DNA of 8,451 nt from assembly GCA_902783925.1 (NCBI GenBank), contig CACZSV010000181.1:1-8451 (forward strand), in the 5' to 3' direction. This stretch comes from an uncultured Coriobacteriaceae bacterium (lineage in GTDB: Bacteria; Actinomycetota; Coriobacteriia; Coriobacteriales; QAMH01). The notes under the pieces are model-generated. The model was given only the letters and a program-made list of their open reading frames with translations, did not search any database and was not told the origin of the DNA. A program made the translations under genes and the position numbers. Positions 7,501 to 8,451 of the stretch are shown one piece after another; the first letter of the stretch is position 1; the number at the start of each line of letters is the position of its first letter.

Positions 7501-8451
7501 CTGTGCTCACGGAGGACGCGGTTGCGCATCTGGGAAAACTCGAGCGCAACCTGCGCGTCTACGACCAATGGATGTACCATACGCGCCTCTACAATTCAGC
7601 AAAGGTCGTGACGCAGCTCGACTGCCTCGATCTGGTGCAGCTCAATTCGTTTGGTTGCGGCCTTGACGCCCTGACCACCGATGAGGTTCAGGAAATACTC
7701 GAGGGCTCTGGAAAGGTGTACACGCTCATCAAGATCGACGAGGTGAGCAATCTGGGCGCGGTGCGCATCCGCATTCGTTCGCTTCTTGCGGCGCTTGGCC
7801 AGAAGAGCGATGCGAACGCGAAGACCGTTGTTTCGGACGGGGAATTTAGCGAAGTGATCACCGATCCTCCATGCTCTGAACCGAGCTACGAGTTCGAAGC
7901 TGAGCGCGAAGCTGCTTCGACGGAGTTTCCGCGTGCCGAGTACACCATGAAGATGCGCGAGGACGGATTCACGATTCTTGCTCCTCAGATGGCTCCGATT
8001 CACTTTGAGCTCCTCGTACCCGTGTTCCATCATTTTGGGTATAACCTCGAGCTGCTGCCGTCGGTCGATCCAGGAGCTGTCGATGCGGGCTTGAAGTATG
8101 TGAACAACGATATTTGCTATCCGTCGATTCTGGTGACGGGTCAGATTATGGAAGCGGTGACGAGCGGTCGTTACGATATGGATCGAACTGCCGTGTTGAT
8201 CACCCAAACGGGCGGCGGATGTCGCGCAACCAACTACATAAGCCTTATCCGTAAGGGATTGCATGAGGCTGGACTTGGTCATGTGCCGGTTATCAGTCTC
8301 GCCCTCAAGGGCGGAACGGGAGAGAAGAATTCCGGTTTCCAGATTACCCCGCAGATGCTCAAGGTCGCCATTCCGTCTTTGCTTCTGGGAGATTTGCTCA
8401 TGAAGGTGCTGTACCGCGTGAGGCCGTATGAGGCGGTGCCCGGAAGCACCA
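4506..8451 (+). CDS. Giant fused 2-hydroxyacyl-CoA dehydratase activase / DUF2229 protein (3'-partial)
   Basis: The frame opens at ATG 4506 (GAGGGAG just upstream) and has no stop before the window end: 1315 codons visible. Residues ~11-310 form a first BcrAD/BadFG-type ASKHA ATPase domain: IGVDVGSTTVK (12-22), GSGG (70-73), ELGGEDAK (107-114), GTCAGGTGAF with Cys130, and SRCGVF with Cys169. Residues ~327-595 form a second: YLGIDAGSTTLK (328-339), GHTTTTGYGE (389-398), DIGGQDMK (433-440), ACSAGCGSF with Cys458 and Cys462, SRCTVF with Cys497, and QGGTFLN (550-556). Residues 599-672 are a repeat linker. Then C-x2-C-x3-C (700, 703, 707) and Cys732, and a DUF2229/COG3580-3581-like part: GIPRALNMYE (from 773), ENACYPAK (Cys822), MPCIRW (Cys847), GRPYHNDPEI (from 976), SFGCGLDAL (Cys1051), NNDICYPS (Cys1204), QTGGGCRATN (Cys1239). 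Related activators use ATP to drive a low-potential electron from a [4Fe-4S] cluster into dehydratases of amino-acid fermentation. The reaction and substrate of this fused type are not known to me. It has no membrane segments. Confidence 0.92.
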   Translation, partial: MNTQTTTDTLRIGVDVGSTTVKLLVLNANDDVVFSVYRRHHSDIRATIAGIIDEGIDAVGDAPATVTITGSGGLLLANWLEVPFIQEVIANKTAIERIIPQTDVAIELGGEDAKIIYFDGGIEQRMNGTCAGGTGAFIDQMAALLNTDASGLNEMAKDHTILYPIASRCGVFAKTDVQPLLNEGAKREDIAASIFQAVVMQTISGLACGRPIRGNVAFLGGPLHYLSELRQRFIETLELTPETTIVPGESHLFVARGAAFASEEEFEGSVSLVELKERLLNLGSTQGSEVQRLEPLFANENEYKLFKERHAQATVPKGDLGSYRGEAYLGIDAGSTTLKSVLIGRDGQILYSFYANNKGDVLGTARRMLGELEDSLPRDNAGNALVTIGHTTTTGYGEALLLEAIQADSGEIETVAHLRGARELQPEVDFILDIGGQDMKCMRVKDGIIEHIMLNEACSAGCGSFIEAFATSLNMPIDVFAKEALKADAPVDLGSRCTVFMNSRVKQAQKEGATPADISAGLSYSVIKNALFKVIKLRDASELGTHAVVQGGTFLNDAVLRAFENLSEHEAIRPDIAGNMGAWGAALLARDRALASSSTQSDARSGDSRSLVRHAAGPDDISGTGETEGEVDGTQSDVRAGDSRSLVRHAANPDDISGTGETEGEAGAAQSDAASAVSRSTVLSPAQIDALEIKHTTVRCGLCENNCLLTINDFGKDPKTGKRRRFVTGNRCEKGAGTKGRAKDVPNLFDFKQKLLFDRESLEKEAAKYGSVGIPRALNMYENYPFWHTFFTKLGYRVVLSEQSSKKTYDAGVESMPSENACYPAKLSHGHIMDLLKQDIDFIWMPCIRWERQEDEGANNHFNCPIVMSYSEALKLNIDELIESDIDFLNPFIPYDDKSALKKRLFEHLVKNRKAKLKAEGKRLSDYKFPTRVEIDDAVEAAWAEDLAFKDTMRAKGEEVINWLKATGNHGIVLAGRPYHNDPEINHAIPELITSFGLAVLTEDAVAHLGKLERNLRVYDQWMYHTRLYNSAKVVTQLDCLDLVQLNSFGCGLDALTTDEVQEILEGSGKVYTLIKIDEVSNLGAVRIRIRSLLAALGQKSDANAKTVVSDGEFSEVITDPPCSEPSYEFEAEREAASTEFPRAEYTMKMREDGFTILAPQMAPIHFELLVPVFHHFGYNLELLPSVDPGAVDAGLKYVNNDICYPSILVTGQIMEAVTSGRYDMDRTAVLITQTGGGCRATNYISLIRKGLHEAGLGHVPVISLALKGGTGEKNSGFQITPQMLKVAIPSLLLGDLLMKVLYRVRPYEAVPGST
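6300..6522 (+). repeat. 105-bp in-frame tandem repeat inside the giant activase gene
   Basis: Two full copies (6300-6404 and 6405-6509) and the first 13 bases of a third (6510-6522, starting GCCCAATCTGACG). The copies differ at 11 of 105 positions by my hand count, mostly clustered at the two ends, while the interior is nearly identical. Because 105 is 35 codons, copy number can change without a frameshift. Each copy encodes TQSD, then R-S/A-GDSRSLVRHAA, PDDISGTGETEGE: hydrophilic, Gly/Ser/Asp/Glu-rich and probably unstructured (residues 599-672). It sits exactly between the second ATPase domain and the cysteine cluster at 700. It uses CGG and AGG for arginine, whereas the surrounding gene mostly uses CGT and CGC. 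Confidence 0.9.

Noticed and set aside
7596..8282. 228-aa - strand open frame
   Set aside because: Opposite the DUF2229-like half of the activase; no motif or ribosome-binding site that I can defend.

Overview
The window is dense, mostly co-directional bacterial coding sequence on the + strand, moderately GC-rich, with GTG and probably TTG starts alongside ATG. Nothing in it is strictly diagnostic of a taxon. The combination of a UPF0210 (PFL-family) protein and a very large fused 2-hydroxyacyl-CoA dehydratase activase points to a strict anaerobe. My best guess is a coriobacterium (Actinomycetota) or, less likely, a Clostridia-type Firmicute. This is inference from family distribution and codon style.

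Layout. (1) Bases 1-1332 are the C-terminal ~440 residues of PurH, the bifunctional enzyme for the last two steps of IMP synthesis; its start lies outside the window. (2) After a 146-base gap comes an unrecognised soluble protein of about 207 aa (1479-2102), probably starting at TTG. (3) A complete UPF0210/PFL-family protein (2160-3524, 454 aa) follows with a good ribosome-binding site, but without the small ACT-domain partner that usually precedes this family. (4) A gene-free stretch, 3525-3847, holds several nested inverted repeats and ends in a strong-looking sigma70-type promoter surrounded by operator-like inverted repeats. (5) That promoter drives a TetR/AcrR-type regulator (3848-4495). 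(6) Ten bases downstream a giant ORF begins at 4506 and runs off the window end with no stop (at least 1315 codons).

The giant protein is the most interesting object. It carries two BcrAD/BadFG-type ASKHA ATPase domains in series, each with both cysteines that in HgdC-type activators hold the inter-subunit [4Fe-4S] cluster. These are followed by a new cysteine cluster and a DUF2229/COG3580-3581-type half with two similar N-x-x-C-Y-P-like blocks. In the known systems, an ATP-driven activator shoots one low-potential electron into a separate dehydratase; here activator and acceptor-like modules are one chain. The joint between them is filled by a 105-bp (35-aa) in-frame tandem repeat, two full copies plus the start of a third, which looks like a recent expansion.

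How the parts fit: PurH is housekeeping and probably unrelated to what follows. The TetR gene and the giant activase gene form a tight transcription unit with a likely autoregulated promoter, so the regulator's effector is plausibly a substrate or product of the giant protein. That is inference. There are no RNA genes, CRISPR arrays, insertion sequences or phage genes that I can support.
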